Shown piece by piece: positions 35,269 to 46,635 of a stretch of DNA of 64,000 bases. Made by a program: the position numbers and the translations under genes. Source of the DNA: Pseudogymnoascus destructans (taxonomy: Eukaryota > Ascomycota > Leotiomycetes > Thelebolales > Thelebolaceae); the NCBI RefSeq assembly GCF_001641265.1, contig NW_020167538.1, forward strand, positions 806,001-870,000, given 5' to 3'. The first letter of the stretch is position 1; each line of letters opens with the position of its first letter. Below the pieces are notes generated by a model that saw nothing but the letters and a program-made list of their open reading frames with translations, made no database searches and was not told the origin of the DNA.

Positions 35269-36261
35269 TTAACCAATGACCAGGTTGGTCTCGTCCGCGA
35301 AGTCGTACTCTGGAATCTCGAGATTGAGCGGTGCTGGTCCCTTGCGAATACGTCCGGAGATATCGTAGTGAGAACCGTGGCACGGGCAGAACCATCCGCC
35401 AAAGTCACCAGCCTCGCCAATAGGTACGCATCCCAAATGTGTGCAGACACCTAAACGCGTGCTGTTAGTATAGGTTCCTACGAAGAGTCGTCCCGAAAAC
35501 AAGAAATTTCGACATGTTGCGCGGTTGTTTGTACGTACCAATCATGACCAACCACTCTGGCTTCTTAACACGGTCGGCATCCTGTTGGGGATCACGTAGC
35601 GACTCGATCTTGATATCCTCGGCCTCCTTGATCTCGTCGGCTGTACGGTGACGGATGAAGACTGGCTTTCCACGCCATTTGATGAGGACCTGGATAATAT
35701 AGTCAGTCTCTGAGTCTCAATTCCAGTCAAATAGAAGGTACGTACGTTCTTGCCCTCTGGGATAGCAGCAAGGTCAACCTCGACCTTGGCCATGGCCAAG
35801 ACATCAGCAGATGCGGACATGTTGACAAGGAAATCTGGAGCAACCTCAAGTCAGCAAATCATCCCAATTGGCTCCCATATTCCATATTCCGTCGCCTTTA
35901 GCCTTCGCGAGGCTTCTACATCCCCAATTGATCCCTTCCAACCCTCTTCAAGGATTCACGTACCTTGAACGGTAGACTTCGCACCCGCGGCGGTGATCGC
36001 GCCCATCGACCCAACCATGAAGTATTGGAACATGAGGTTGCTGCTCGTGGCATTCTTGCTCCTGTATTTGCTGAAATCGGGGATCTTGCTGGTCTGGGCC
36101 TTGCTGGCGCTGGCCTTGAAGGGGCTCTCGAAGGCCGGGGTGTTGACGCCGGACTCGCCCGAGGCATTTTTCTGCGTAGTCGTGCTGAGCGCGCGCACGC
36201 TGCCTACGGTGCGTGGGGCAGCACGCAACAGCGCCCGCGAGCTGTGGGTGAGAGATGCCAT
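35269..36261 (-). CDS. rip1: Rieske iron-sulfur subunit of cytochrome bc1 complex
   Basis: The [2Fe-2S] subunit of mitochondrial complex III, passing electrons from ubiquinol to cytochrome c1. Exons 36261-35964, 35834-35746, 35689-35539 and 35450-35269 give 720 nt and 239 residues, with all four junctions in frame. Residues 1-30 are an Arg/Ser/Ala-rich import leader. The single membrane helix lies near 80-100 (FQYFMVGSMGAITAAGA). Cluster motifs CTHLGC and CPCHGSHYD are intact, with the Pro loop KGPAPLNL following. The start chosen is MASLTHSSR; an upstream in-frame Met at 36360 has no leader character. A CCAAT box lies 120 bp upstream. Confidence 0.95.
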
Positions 36262-36380
36262 GCTGTAGGTGGGAGGTTGTGCGTGGACAGAGGAGACAAT
36301 GAGCGACGAATTGGATGGATGGGTGTTGTCGGATTGATTTTGAGGTTTCGGCAAAGTCAAGGTCGTATAAGCCCCTCCTG

Positions 36381-36385
36381 ATTGG
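36381..36385 (-). promoter_or_regulatory. rip1: CCAAT box upstream of the Rieske gene
   Basis: GAGCCAATCAGG on the Rieske strand, about 120 bp before the start codon. CCAAT-binding HAP/CBC complexes control respiratory genes in fungi. The assignment rests on the core motif and position only. Confidence 0.5.
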
Positions 36386-37297
36386 CTCGTGCTATTTCTA
36401 CTGGTCCGCCACGTGACTCTCGGTCATTTATGGACCTCTCGTCATAAACATCTCGACAAACATGATTTGACAAACATGATTTGATCTGGACTCAGGAACA
36501 GAAAATCTACGATTGGCCACGAAATGAGCAATTATGTGCCATGTCTTGTATATTTCATGTTTAGGAGCATAAATCTATGTGTGACTTTTCTCAAATGCTG
36601 TTTTTGCTGCGTTTCTTCTTTGAGTCTATCACGTGTATTTTTGATACACTTTGAGGCGTGAAATTGTTATGGGCTAAAGCTATAAAGAAAAAAGTTGAAA
36701 TCATAGCGTATCAATTATCAGTTTGAGCGCGTTAGGGAATCATTTATATTGTATAATACTGTTTATTCAGAAGATTGACTACCAGAAATTGTTACTCATT
36801 GCGACCACTTAAATTGGATTTTCACGTGATTTCATGTTGCTGCTCGACTAGGACTAGCGTTATATACAGGTACATAAATTAATTTCAATGTAGCCGGTGC
36901 GGGGTCGCCTAAAACATTGGGGAAAGCTCCCCAACAACTCTCATATTCCATCCTGCCGCCGCTGTCCATAATTCTTCCTCGAATGGCCCACCCCGTCTTT
37001 GTGCTCTAAGGACGGCCTGGTAACGGCTTGTTACTTTGGCTGCCAGAGAAACTATTCTAGTATACAGGTTACTGGGAATTTAACCTGCAAGCCACTAATT
37101 TTATTTCCCTTTGGGTCAGCAGCGAGGCTATTTTGTAGCTCCATCATCACCGCTGTTCTTGGCCCTATTTTTCCGCAGGTTAGAGCCGGAGATGTTTGCT
37201 AACAATACAGGTAGGACCGATAAGGTTATAAACCAAGCACAATGGACGCTATGAAGCTTCCTGCCAAGCAGTTTGTGAGCTCTAAAGTCTTATCAAA
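36386..37297. other. AT-rich intergenic before the pectin remnant cluster
   Basis: About 0.9 kb, rich in A/T and without coding signal. It marks the switch from the intact gene block to the decayed pectin block. Confidence 0.5.
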
Positions 37298-38602
37298 ATG
37301 GTGAAACAAATAATTGGTTGCGTTGCTGCCGTTCTTGTCTCTGGTTCTTCTCCACAGCGGCTGCCTCTGCTGTTCCTGATCCTCGTCATACATGCCAGTA
37401 TCCGACTAAAAATTCTCTCGAGGGATGTCCCAAGAACAGCATCCTCGTTGGTCATGACTCCTCTGTCGCCAAGTTTACGTCCATTCAGAAAGCTATTTCT
37501 TCGCTCCCAGACGACGACACCGCCTTCATTATTGTAGTTCTCTCAGGGAACTACACGGAGCAGTTGAATGTTACGCGTAAAGCTCCCATCACGATTATTG
37601 GGCAAACCCGTACTCCATTGGAACAATCAGAGAACACCGTGTGTTTACTGGTCATCCATCAATGGCGCTGGCTCTGGTCTCACCGACAATGCTTATACGT
37701 CTGTCTTGACAGTCGCGCCAAATATAAATGCCAGTTTCACAGGGTCTGGACCTACTGGGTTCCCCGTCCCTGTGGGCACCCCATTTGGCAACACCGATTC
37801 CCGAGTTTACAACATCAACTTCCGCAACATCGCCACTGAAATCGGCGCAGGCCATCTCTGGCGGTCAGGGTGAGCAGAGCCAACGCTGGCTTCTACTCCT
37901 GCGGCTTCTACAGCTACCAGGATACCGTCTACGTTGGCAAGCTCGGCAATGCCTATTTTTACGGCAACGAAATTGCCGGCCAGACGGATTTCCTCTACAA
38001 ATTTGGGACAGCATGGCTCGAGCGCTCGAATCTGACACTGCGCAGATGCGGCGGTGGAATCATTGCGTGGCTAGGGACTAACACGACGTTTGCTAACCAG
38101 TACGGCTGTTACGTCTCGAATTCGCTCATCAACGCAGCGAATTCGTCCAGCGATTGCTGGAAAATGCTCTCTCGGTAGACCGTGGAATGCGCAGAATCGC
38201 AGCGTTTATTTTAATACGTCCATGGACGCTTCGGTCTTGGAGTCTAGGTACACGAAATGGTCGAATAATCCCTTGACGAACAACTACAATAATTATACCA
38301 TGATGGGAGAATATGGATCATATGGTCCAGGCTTCAACTTGACTGCACGGCTGGCGGGAAATGTCACCATTGAGCTGGATAAGAAGACGGCAAGGAAGTA
38401 CCTCCATCCTCGGGATGTTTTTATCACTCATGAGGGCAAGCCTAATGTCAAATGGATTGACCCAGGTTACCTTTTGAGTCCGACGCCAAGAGGGGTTCCC
38501 GGGCGGTATTCTGAGTTAGATAAGCAGATCTTAAGTAGAATAGATAAAATCAATGTCAAGTTGTGTTGGATTGAGCTATCTGAGAATAAACCAAATGTGT
38601 AA
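37298..38602 (+). pseudogene. Pectin methylesterase (CE8), decayed copy 1
   Basis: The intact enzyme is secreted and removes methyl groups from pectin so that polygalacturonase can cut it. Segments run in order but across frames. TCQYPTKNSLEGCPKN and KFTSIQKAISSLPDDDT lie in one frame to about 37640. YWSSINGAGSG and FGNTDSRVYNINFRN lie in a second to about 37870. Then come FYSYQDTVYVG and GQTDFLYKFGTAW (the two catalytic Asp regions) to 38175, and LGRPWN in another frame to 38602. At least three frameshifts (near 37640, 37865 and 38165) are too short to be introns. The Gln of the oxyanion region is lost with one of them. The signal peptide from 37298 is also out of frame with the body. Confidence 0.87.
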
Positions 38603-38980
38603 TCGTGAAGTATTCTAGCCATTCCAGTTACTATGGACAGTACATTATGCTTTAACGAAGCTACTCTTTCTCATATGCCCTCTGAAAATCTTGGCCCTTT
38701 GGGTAGGTGGGCCTACTATGTCCGTGTCTGACCCAGCATATGCACAGCCGGCCAGCGGGTAAGTTCGTTGATATTACAAACAAGGCACGGTATTTTACTG
38801 GCTGGACACACTTTACATTACAGAACTAAGCAATACCCCCTAGGACATGTCAAGCTGCAAGAATTCCATAGATAGCTTTACAGTTTTGGCTAAATAGAGA
38901 AAATGACAACTCTAATATTCCACCCCTACCCAAATACCTGCAACGGCAGAAATATTATCCCTCACTTTTTTCCCATCTCA
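38603..38980. other. Intergenic within the pectin remnant cluster
   Basis: Between the 3' ends of the first pectin methylesterase and the polygalacturonase remnants. No feature is seen. Confidence 0.5.
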
Positions 38981-39902
38981 CTAAGCAGCAGCAGTGCAGT
39001 TCAAACCAAGCTCTGCCACGTTAATCTGTCATTTCCGTTAGCATGACAACTTGCTTTATACCAAGTCGTTCATTATGGCGTTTGTGACATATATGTTCTT
39101 GACAGTATCCGGGTTGGTTTTCCCTGGGGATCCGACGGAGAGACCATGGCTAGCACCAGAGCATGTGACGCCATCGACAGTCACGTAGTTGCAGCCGCCC
39201 TTGAAAGCGATGTAATCATCGTAGTTGGTGATTTTCACGTCTTTTATGGTGGTGTAGGTGCTCTCGCCAACATCAAATCCGTCGGTGTTCTTGGGCAGAT
39301 TGGTGGACTTCGAGGCGGCATCCATGGTCAGGCTTGCGTAGTTCATGTTGGTTGCGGCACCCTTCTGGTTGATGAAGACGTTTGGGGGGGTTCTTGATTC
39401 TGAACCCCGAGGCAACGAGGTTGGAACCACCAATAACACTTAGCAGGGTTGGTCGTTTAAGTGATGAGTTCACTGCCAAAAAAATGTTGTAGGCATTTTG
39501 GCCGTTCCCATCGATGACGCCGGTACCAGTGAGTGAGCGAAACTTGGCTCCGTTGATGTTTTCATCAAGATAATTGCTTCCTGGGTGGCCCAGTACGTGG
39601 TATCACTGGAAACTTTGAACAAAGCTTCAAAATGGAAATCACAGTTTGTGCAACCAGTGAAATCCAACATAGTCGGGATGCTGTAGGCCAAGCCTGCTGG
39701 AAGGACAATTGTGCCTCCATTGCCACATAGCAGCTTTGATGGCAGGAGTATCATCCTGCGAAGTGTCGCCAAGACTGGCTGGAGTACATGTAGCCCGTTT
39801 TGCATGGGCCGCACGATCTGGCACGAGCCCATCTGCACGTGCAGCAAAGGCAGAAGTAGCCTCAAGGGCAATAAGAAGCAGATTGAATGAGAGAGACAAC
39901 AT
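38981..39902 (-). pseudogene. Polygalacturonase (GH28), decayed
   Basis: The family hydrolyses alpha-1,4-galacturonan outside the cell. The start MLSLSFNLLLIALEATSAFA is a good signal peptide, and CTPASLGDTSQDDTPAIKAA opens the beta-helix. A frameshift follows at about 39725, then CGNGGTIVLPAG and YWATQEAIILMK. Another frameshift leads to LKRPTLLSVIGGSN and FRIKNPP, and another to NTDGFDVGESTY, NYDDYIAFKGG and GASHGLSVGSPGKTNPDT. The catalytic NTD, DD and SHG motifs survive, but the C of DDC is Y. A stop at 39058 is followed by a detached C-terminal piece INVAELGLNC at about 38995-39025. Roughly a hundred residues are missing between the two. Confidence 0.87.
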
Positions 39903-40261
39903 GATGAACGGTGGGGAGCAAATAGTCTGGAACAAAAATTTGAGAAAGGGGAGGTCCTTGGCAGTTATATACACCCTTGTTATGCCATGCCGTACGGTAA
40001 AAGTACATGCCAGTAAAAGTAATAGCCGTTGAAGGATGGTCATGTGAAGATCGATATATAGTGCTGTCAGTTCATTTAAGAAATTATAGAGTTCCTCCTT
40101 GGTGGAATATCCCTAGATTTGAAACGTATCGGTGAAATATGAACACACTATGTAACTGGGTATCTGATATTATCCTTTATATGTATATTAAACATTAGGT
40201 GCCCTCGAGAGAAAACTGGTCCAGCAACTCAACCATCTTAGAAATTTCGTTGTCTATCATC
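39903..40261. promoter_or_regulatory. Former divergent promoter polygalacturonase / pectin methylesterase 2
   Basis: Gap between two outward-facing remnants. No intact site is called. Confidence 0.35.
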
Positions 40262-41404
40262 ATGAAGTTTACCCTCCTTGTTTCAGGAGCCTTGGCTCTT
40301 CTGGGGATCGGCGAGGTGATGGCCGCCCCAGGCCCTGCACTTGTCAATAGAACAGCCCGCACAAGCACCCCTAGCAGATGCTTGACAGTTCAGGGATCAG
40401 GGACTCAGAGTGTGAGTAATCAACCATGACCGCAGCTCTTGCTGCCTTTGGTCATCTGCATGCATCTTCGTGTACAGCGGTACATATAACGAAGCGTTCG
40501 GCGTCGCATACAATGCTCCATTGATTCTGTATGGTTATACTGCCGAGTAGTTATATCTTCTATTAACCTTGCAGCCTCAACCTTCTCATAGTACCGGCAC
40601 ATACAAGTCCAATGTAGTCACCTTCCAGCGCAGCATGAGCTCGACAAACGCAGGCAACCTCGATGCCTCTTCAGTGGCCAACATCGTAAGTGCCAACTTC
40701 AAGGCCTACAACTTCAACTTCAAGAACACCTATGGCTCCAGGGCTAAAGCCGTTGCTGTAACAGCCAATGGCGACAAGCAGGGTTTCTACGGATGCGGAT
40801 TCTACGGTTATCAGGATACTCTACTTGCCAAAAATGGCAAGCAGTACTATTCCAACTGCTACATGGAGGGCGCCGTTGATTATATCTTGGGGAATGCTGC
40901 TGCTTGGTTTGGCGAATGCACTACTGCAAGCAATGGCGGCGGCGCCATCACTGCCACTTCCCGACAGGATCCAGCTGATGCTTCCCGCTAGGTCTTTGAC
41001 CACAGCACTGTAAGTCTCCCAAGTCGCACATCAGCTCCACCAGTCAAAATACTAACATATGGCGGGTTACCGCAGCCTCTAGGGCCAGAGTCGTTAGGAT
41101 GGTGTACCTCGGGCGGCCGTGAAGAGTTTTGTCTCGCGTCATGCTCCAAAACTCTGTGCTCACAAACGTCGTGAATGCAAAGGGCTGGACTCCCATGGCC
41201 GATGGAGCGACCCCGTAAGTAGCTAGCCATCTTCGTGCCGAAATACAGAACTAACAATAAGACAGGATCTATACAGAGTACAACAACAGTGGTGCGGGAA
41301 GCGATACGTCGGCTATGCAATTTTTGACCGCGTCGTCGGCTGCGATTAGCACAGAGACTGTGTGGGGCAGCGATTGGAAAACTTGGATCGATACATCCTA
41401 CTAG
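40262..41404 (+). pseudogene. Pectin methylesterase (CE8), decayed copy 2
   Basis: A second, shorter fungal-type CE8 gene. The start MKFTLLVSGALALLGIGEVMA is a signal peptide. The body breaks at about 40390-40560, where pieces in different frames (ALAAFG, YSGTYNEAF, YNAPLILYGYT) replace a continuous segment. From 40569 it reads SNVVTFQRSMSSTNAGNLDA, then FYGCGFYGYQDTLLA and GAVDYILGNAAAWF, with both catalytic Asp regions kept. After an intron near 41010-41075, YLGRP is followed by TGA where TGG is expected. The frame then runs on through NAKGWTPMADGATP. A second intron (GTAAGT..GACAG) leads to the C-terminus ending WKTWIDTSY. Lesions are at least one deletion/frameshift and one nonsense change. 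Confidence 0.87.
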
Positions 41405-41498
41405 GAGCCTTGGTGCCAGTTCGAAGTTTCCCCGTGGGGTGGAGTGGGATATGTAGTGGGGGGCCCAGCGTAGCAATGAGAGCTTCCTATAAGAATGT

Positions 41499-43520
41499 AT
41501 GCCCATGACATTTTATAGGAACCAGCTTGGCTATTTCCAACAGGTAGGCAATTCTCACTCCCGAGTCACGACCACACACACTAATCCTATCCGCTTCAGG
41601 TACATCTCGCACGTTGCCGCAGCATGCATGGTGCTGTACGGTTATGATGCGTCGACCTATAATTGTTGGAACTGCATTCCTGGTAGTACGCTGCACATGC
41701 GTAGCCTGTATACCAACTGTGTATATATAGGGGCTTCGCCCCCCGTAGTTTTTCAATCAAGTCGTCAAACTCCAATTATGTGTTCAACAATAATGGAAAT
41801 TTTGATATGTCAGGAACGTTATAAACTATAATTATATTAACACGAATAGCCTGCCAGAACCCCCCTCATTGGGTGGAATACTTCGACACGCCCTATCTAG
41901 ACTCATACTAATCACGTGATTATACAGAATTCCTATACTCTCGGTCTCATTAATACGTCCTATAATATTGGCGGCATCGTTTCTGGGTTTCTTCTTGGGC
42001 GGGCCAATTGTATGTTGACCTCCAGTCGTGGTGATAAAGTGCGGTGACTGACAATTTTAAAGGCCGATAGGTTCGGGCGAAGATAGGGAATGGGAATTGG
42101 CTGCTTTATGACCATCATCGCTACTTTCATGCAAACATTTGCCCCTGAGCACAATGCTGGTGTCTTTATCGCCGGTCGTGTCATTATTGGACTTGGCCAA
42201 GGCATTACATTGAGTATGTGCTCCCATTTTTGCCTGCCCCAATTATAACAATCAAAGAGTTGTAACTGATCGGGATACCCATAGCTTCTGGACCAATTTA
42301 CATTGGAGAGTTAGCCCCTACTGAGATTTGTGGCCAAATCATGGGCTTTTGGCAGTTATTCTACTCTGTCGGATCCTTTATTGCATACTGGATTGCATGC
42401 GCCACTGGCCTTCATTCCGAGGCCTAGGGCCAATGGGACTGGAAGTTGGTAATCATCTTCCAGATTATGGTCCCTGCAATCATCTGCGTCCTCTTGCTAT
42501 TCATTCCAGAGACGCCCAGATGGTACATTCAAAAGGGCAGAATTGAAGAAGCAAGGGCATCGCTCACGCGCATTCGTGACACACCTGAAGAAATCGAAGA
42601 TTGATGATTCGAGAGGCAATGGCATACGAAAACGAAATGAACAGTGGCAACCAGGGTCTATCTCAGTACAAGGCTTTGCTTACGGACAGGTCTGTTCGTA
42701 AGCATCTTTGGATTACCTTCATTGTCAATGGCGGGCAGCAGCTCACTGGTCAAGGCAGTCTTAACTAGTACTCGTCGCAAATCCACAAGGGAATCTACAA
42801 GGATAAGCACACCATCGATTTGATCAATGCCATCAACGGCACTTGCGGTATTCTGTTCACATTGAACGCTGTCTGGACTGTCGATCGATACGGCCGAAAG
42901 TTCCTCTTCATCGTAGGAGGAATCGGAATGGCAGTCGTCTGCATGATTGCCTTTGCATCAGTCGGCATCGCCACCCCTGATACCTTCTACCTGTCCAAAG
43001 GAAAGGAAGTTCTCACCAAAGAGCAGCCCGTCGGCATTGCCCTCACGTTCTTGCTTTTCCTCTTCATCTTCTTCTACAAGCCAACTTGGGGTGCAACGAC
43101 CTGGATTTGGACCGCTGAAGTCTTCTCCATGAACGTCCGCGCCCAAGTTGTCGGCATGTGCTCGCAGTGGCAGAACGTCTCCAACCTAATCTTCAACCAA
43201 TTTTTCTCAGTCTTCCTAGCCAAGGCTAGTTTGTACGTCTTCCAACCCGCTCACTCTTTTCTATAGCTAACTTGCCGCAGCTATACCTTCTACTTCTTTG
43301 GAGGATCAACGTTATGCTTGCCATCTTTGTTCTGTTTATCGTCCCAGAGACGAGGAACATCAAGGAGATGGACACCCTCTTCGGTGGATCCAATCATATC
43401 GAGAAGGGTGGAGCTCACGCCGTTGGTGCTACTGCGAACACAGAGAGACTGTGCCCGCTGTCGCTGGGTCGAAGGTTTAATGGTTGTCTGGTTGGAAACT
43501 CTGTGTCGTTTGACGTGTGA
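41499..43520 (+). pseudogene. MFS sugar transporter, decayed
   Basis: A hexose/disaccharide proton symporter belonging to the pectin cluster. Recognisable in order: FYRNQLGYFQQ, VLYGYDASTYN, GGIVSGFF-like GRR loop near 42060, TLSMAS-type helix and SGPIYIGELAPTE (about 42295). Then come PETPRWYIQKGR (42508-42545), DRYGRKFLFIVGG (about 42890) and TWIWTAEVFSMNVRAQ (about 43110), and the ending VPETRNIKEMDTLFGG (about 43345). In-frame stops occur at TAG near 42425 (likely from CAG), near 42603 and near 42768. A frameshift follows DASTYN. Two introns are still recognisable, near 41543 and 43235. The body from 42820 to 43230 is still open, so decay is recent or uneven. Confidence 0.87.
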
Positions 43521-44231
43521 GTGGTACATTATGGTGAGGAGGGGCCTTTGTAGAGGCCGGTTCTATACAGTAACATAAACCACAATATTAGCGAGCTAGT
43601 CTCTAATATATTTTTAATTAATTGCTGGAACAATAACTGCATACGCAATGTATTTAGATGGTCTATTTATTTGAATGTGACTATGAGTGCATTCATGTCT
43701 GGCGTCATTGAGTATGAGTATTCAACGCCCAGAATATTTGATTTATAGCTATGTTACCTACACCCATCCCATCGTTGTGATATTGCCCGTAATTGTTCTA
43801 TGCTCCATCTAGACTGGAAATACGATTGTGAAGAAAAGAATGTGCTAATGTCTGCTGTCGTCAAATAGATCCCTCAAATGGCTTACAACGCTAGTTATCA
43901 ACAATACAAGTAAATTGTCGCTCAAGACTTCAAAGAACAGATTCTACACCGCTGGGAATCGCTAACTGCAAGTAAAGTCAATAGAACTTTTTCCCCTGGT
44001 TTTAATTTCCCGATAGCTAGCAGAGTGGTTTTAGCCTCCCAGAAACCATTATAGATACCTTAGGCTTTCAGGCGGCATTAATAATCTACAGTGTTTTAAT
44101 TTTTATATTCGTGTAATATGCTTTCAACTGTCGAGAGTACTCGAGCAACACTGGTGGCGTATAGTACCGTGACGATTACCATCGTATCAGTCATCACTCA
44201 CAGCTTCCACAGAGGTTAAAGGCTTACGTAG
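43521..44231. other. AT-rich intergenic
   Basis: About 0.7 kb without coding signal, between the dead transporter and the duplicated CCT1 tail. Confidence 0.5.
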
Positions 44232-44494
44232 CATTATTTTACAAGTCCTCGTTTATTTAACAATCAACAAGAACTGTGGTCGGTGTCCATCATCCCCATC
44301 GTCGCTCCGCTGCTCAACTTCATCATTGCGCTGCTCAGGGTCGAACTTAATCACTCACAAATTCCAGAATCTTGAAAAGGCTTGCTTGATATTCATGTCC
44401 ATTATTTTACAAGCTTCGTCTATTTAACAATACACACGCCTAGTGGCCGTGTCCATCATCGCCGTCGCCACGTTGTTCAGGATCTAATTTAATC
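44232..44494. repeat. Diverged tandem duplication of the CCT1 3' end
   Basis: Copy A (44232-44352) and copy B (44400-44494, containing the CCT1 stop) both run CATTATTTTACAAG, TATTTAACAAT, GTGTCCATCATC, GTCGC, then TTCAGG or CTCAGG and TTAATC. Copy A carries about 20 extra bases and many substitutions. It would encode an acidic tail like the real one (DPEQR then Asp/Gly/His) but has no gene body. Confidence 0.75.
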
Positions 44495-46303
44495 ATCGTA
44501 TCAATGCGCATGATAGATATGCACGCCTCGACCGCCGACTTCAACTGCCTGATCTTGCTCATGCTGGGCTCAAGCACGCCAGCCTTGATCTCATCAACCA
44601 CCTTGCCCTTCGTCAGGTCCAACCCGTAGTTCTTGTAGTTCTTCTTCTTCGCAATGCTCTTCTCGTCCTCGTTCGCATCTCCATCCTTGATGCGCTGCGA
44701 TAAGGCGTGGCGGGAACGAAGCTGTGCGACGAGTTCTGAGGAGTCCTTTGCGGCGTTAACAGCAAGGGTCTTGGGAATGATGAGGAGCGCCTGGGCGAAT
44801 TCGCCAATGGCGAGCTGCTCGCGGGAACCAACGGTACCAGCGAACTCCTCCAGGTAGATGTGGAGAGCTGTCTCGACGGCGCCACCACCTGGGACGATGG
44901 AGCCACTCTCGAGGGTACGCTTGACAGCGCAGAGGGAGTCGTGGACGGATCGCTCCATCTCGTCCAGCTGGAAGTCGTTCGCACCACGGAGAATGATGGA
45001 CGCAGAGGTGTGGACCTTGGTGCCCTTGACCAAGATGCACTCATCGTCTGAAATTCTCTCCTGAACAACCTCTTCGGCGTAACCCAACGACGAAGCCTCG
45101 AATTTCTCGTCACCGTTAAGGTCAGAAAGCGAGGAGACGAGAGTAGCACCGGTGGCCTTGGCGATTCTGCGAAGATCCTCCTTCTTACAGCGGCGGACAG
45201 CCATGGCACCCTTCTCGATGAAAAGCTTGAGGACCAAGTCATCAATTCCCTTGGTGGTGAAGATGACGTTTGCTCCGGACTTCAGGATCATCTCAACTCT
45301 GTCCATAACGATACCTGACTCGCGCTGTCTGATTTGTTCAAGTTGTTGCGGGTCGTCGATAGTGATGTGAACTCCCAACTTCATTCTCTCCTTTTGTAGG
45401 TTCATATCTAAAACGGCGATCTTGGCATCCTTGACATGAGTTGTCATAGCTTGCGAAGCGACAGTGCAGTTAAGCGCGTAGCCCTTCACCAGAATCGACT
45501 CCAATGCGCCCTTTCCGTGGGCCTTGAGGATATTGACCGCCTTGACTGGGTATTTCGTCTCATTTCTGTTGTTTGTCGACTTGACTGCCTGCATAGCATC
45601 CACAACCATGTTCGCAAAGAAGTCGGAATCAGATCCGATGATCTTGCTGGACATCGAGGTTTTGGCAATGTTGATGAGCGATTCCCGTCCGAGGTTGTCA
45701 ACCTTCACGCTTATGTTCTCGTGCATGTATTTGACGGCTTCGCGAAGGGCAAGGCGGTAACCTGTGATGATTGTGGTAGGGTGTATGCGGTTCTTCATAA
45801 GGTCGTTTCCTCTTCGGAGGAGCTCTGCTGCTATTATGACAACGGAAGTCGTTCCATCTCCAACCTCCTTATCTTGCTGTTGTGCCAGCTCCACCAAAAT
45901 CTTTCCAGCCGGGTGCTCGACGTCTAATAGAGACAGGATGGTAGCTCCGTCGTTTGTAACCGTAACGTCCTGCAGTAAAACGTCAATAGGGGAAATAGGG
46001 ACAGATGTGGCATCGTGCGTACTCCTATGTCATCCACCATCATCTTGTCCAAGCCACTGGGGCCAAACGAACTCTTCACTACATTGGCAATGGCTTGAGT
46101 AGCGAGAACTAAGAATTTGTCAGTATGTATACCTGTTTCTGGGGTACTATAATCTGCATACCATTCTGATCACGAATATCTGACCCGCTGATCTTTGTTC
46201 CTCCCAGGACTAAACATTTATCAGTCCATATTGATTAATATAGGCAGTTGGTTTTCATACAAAGCGTTCCCGCATTCCTAGGCTGTTCGAATAATCCAGA
46301 CAT
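44440..46303 (-). CDS. cct1: CCT/TRiC chaperonin subunit alpha
   Basis: One of eight subunits of the cytosolic group II chaperonin that folds actin and tubulin using ATP. Exons 46303-46261, 46209-46162, 46108-46023 and 45969-44440 give 1707 nt and 568 residues. MSGLFEQPRNAGTLFLGGTK opens the protein. SSFGPSGLDKMM and NDGATIL form the ATP site, and EVGDGTTSVV carries the catalytic Asp loop. SSKIIGSDSDFF and ASQAMTTHV are alpha-subunit marks. GSIVPGGGAVE is the second ATP loop, and the tail is DPEQRGDGDDGHGH. The gene is complete and divergent from prolyl-tRNA synthetase across 0.33 kb. Its 3' end has a diverged tandem copy just downstream. Confidence 0.95.
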
Positions 46304-46635
46304 GATGGCGTATATGGGTCTGTCGTGACACTTTTCTCCAGCTATCTCAACCTCACAGCGTCGCGAAAATGTTAAGAGACGCGGCGAAGCTTGGACGCTA
46401 GCAACAACAAGGTTAGCGCCAAATTTACTAGGGTGGTGTCGGCTAAACCGCGCTAATGGTGGGGGACAGCGCGGGAGGTCACTCGAACTTCAGGGTTCAC
46501 ACACCGAATGAGTCGAGAACAATATTTTGTTGTCCCACCTGACAACACGACACTGATAAAATTTAAACCCCAAATTCAACCCATATATACATCTACAGAC
46601 GCTGAATACAATATCTACTGATATATACAGTGAGA
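46304..46635. promoter_or_regulatory. Divergent promoter CCT1 / prolyl-tRNA synthetase
   Basis: A compact 332-bp shared promoter of two translation and folding genes. No specific site is called. Confidence 0.45.

Noticed and set aside
44613..45245. Long antisense frame inside CCT1
   Set aside because: A Ser/Arg-rich shadow of the real CCT1 frame with no independent features.
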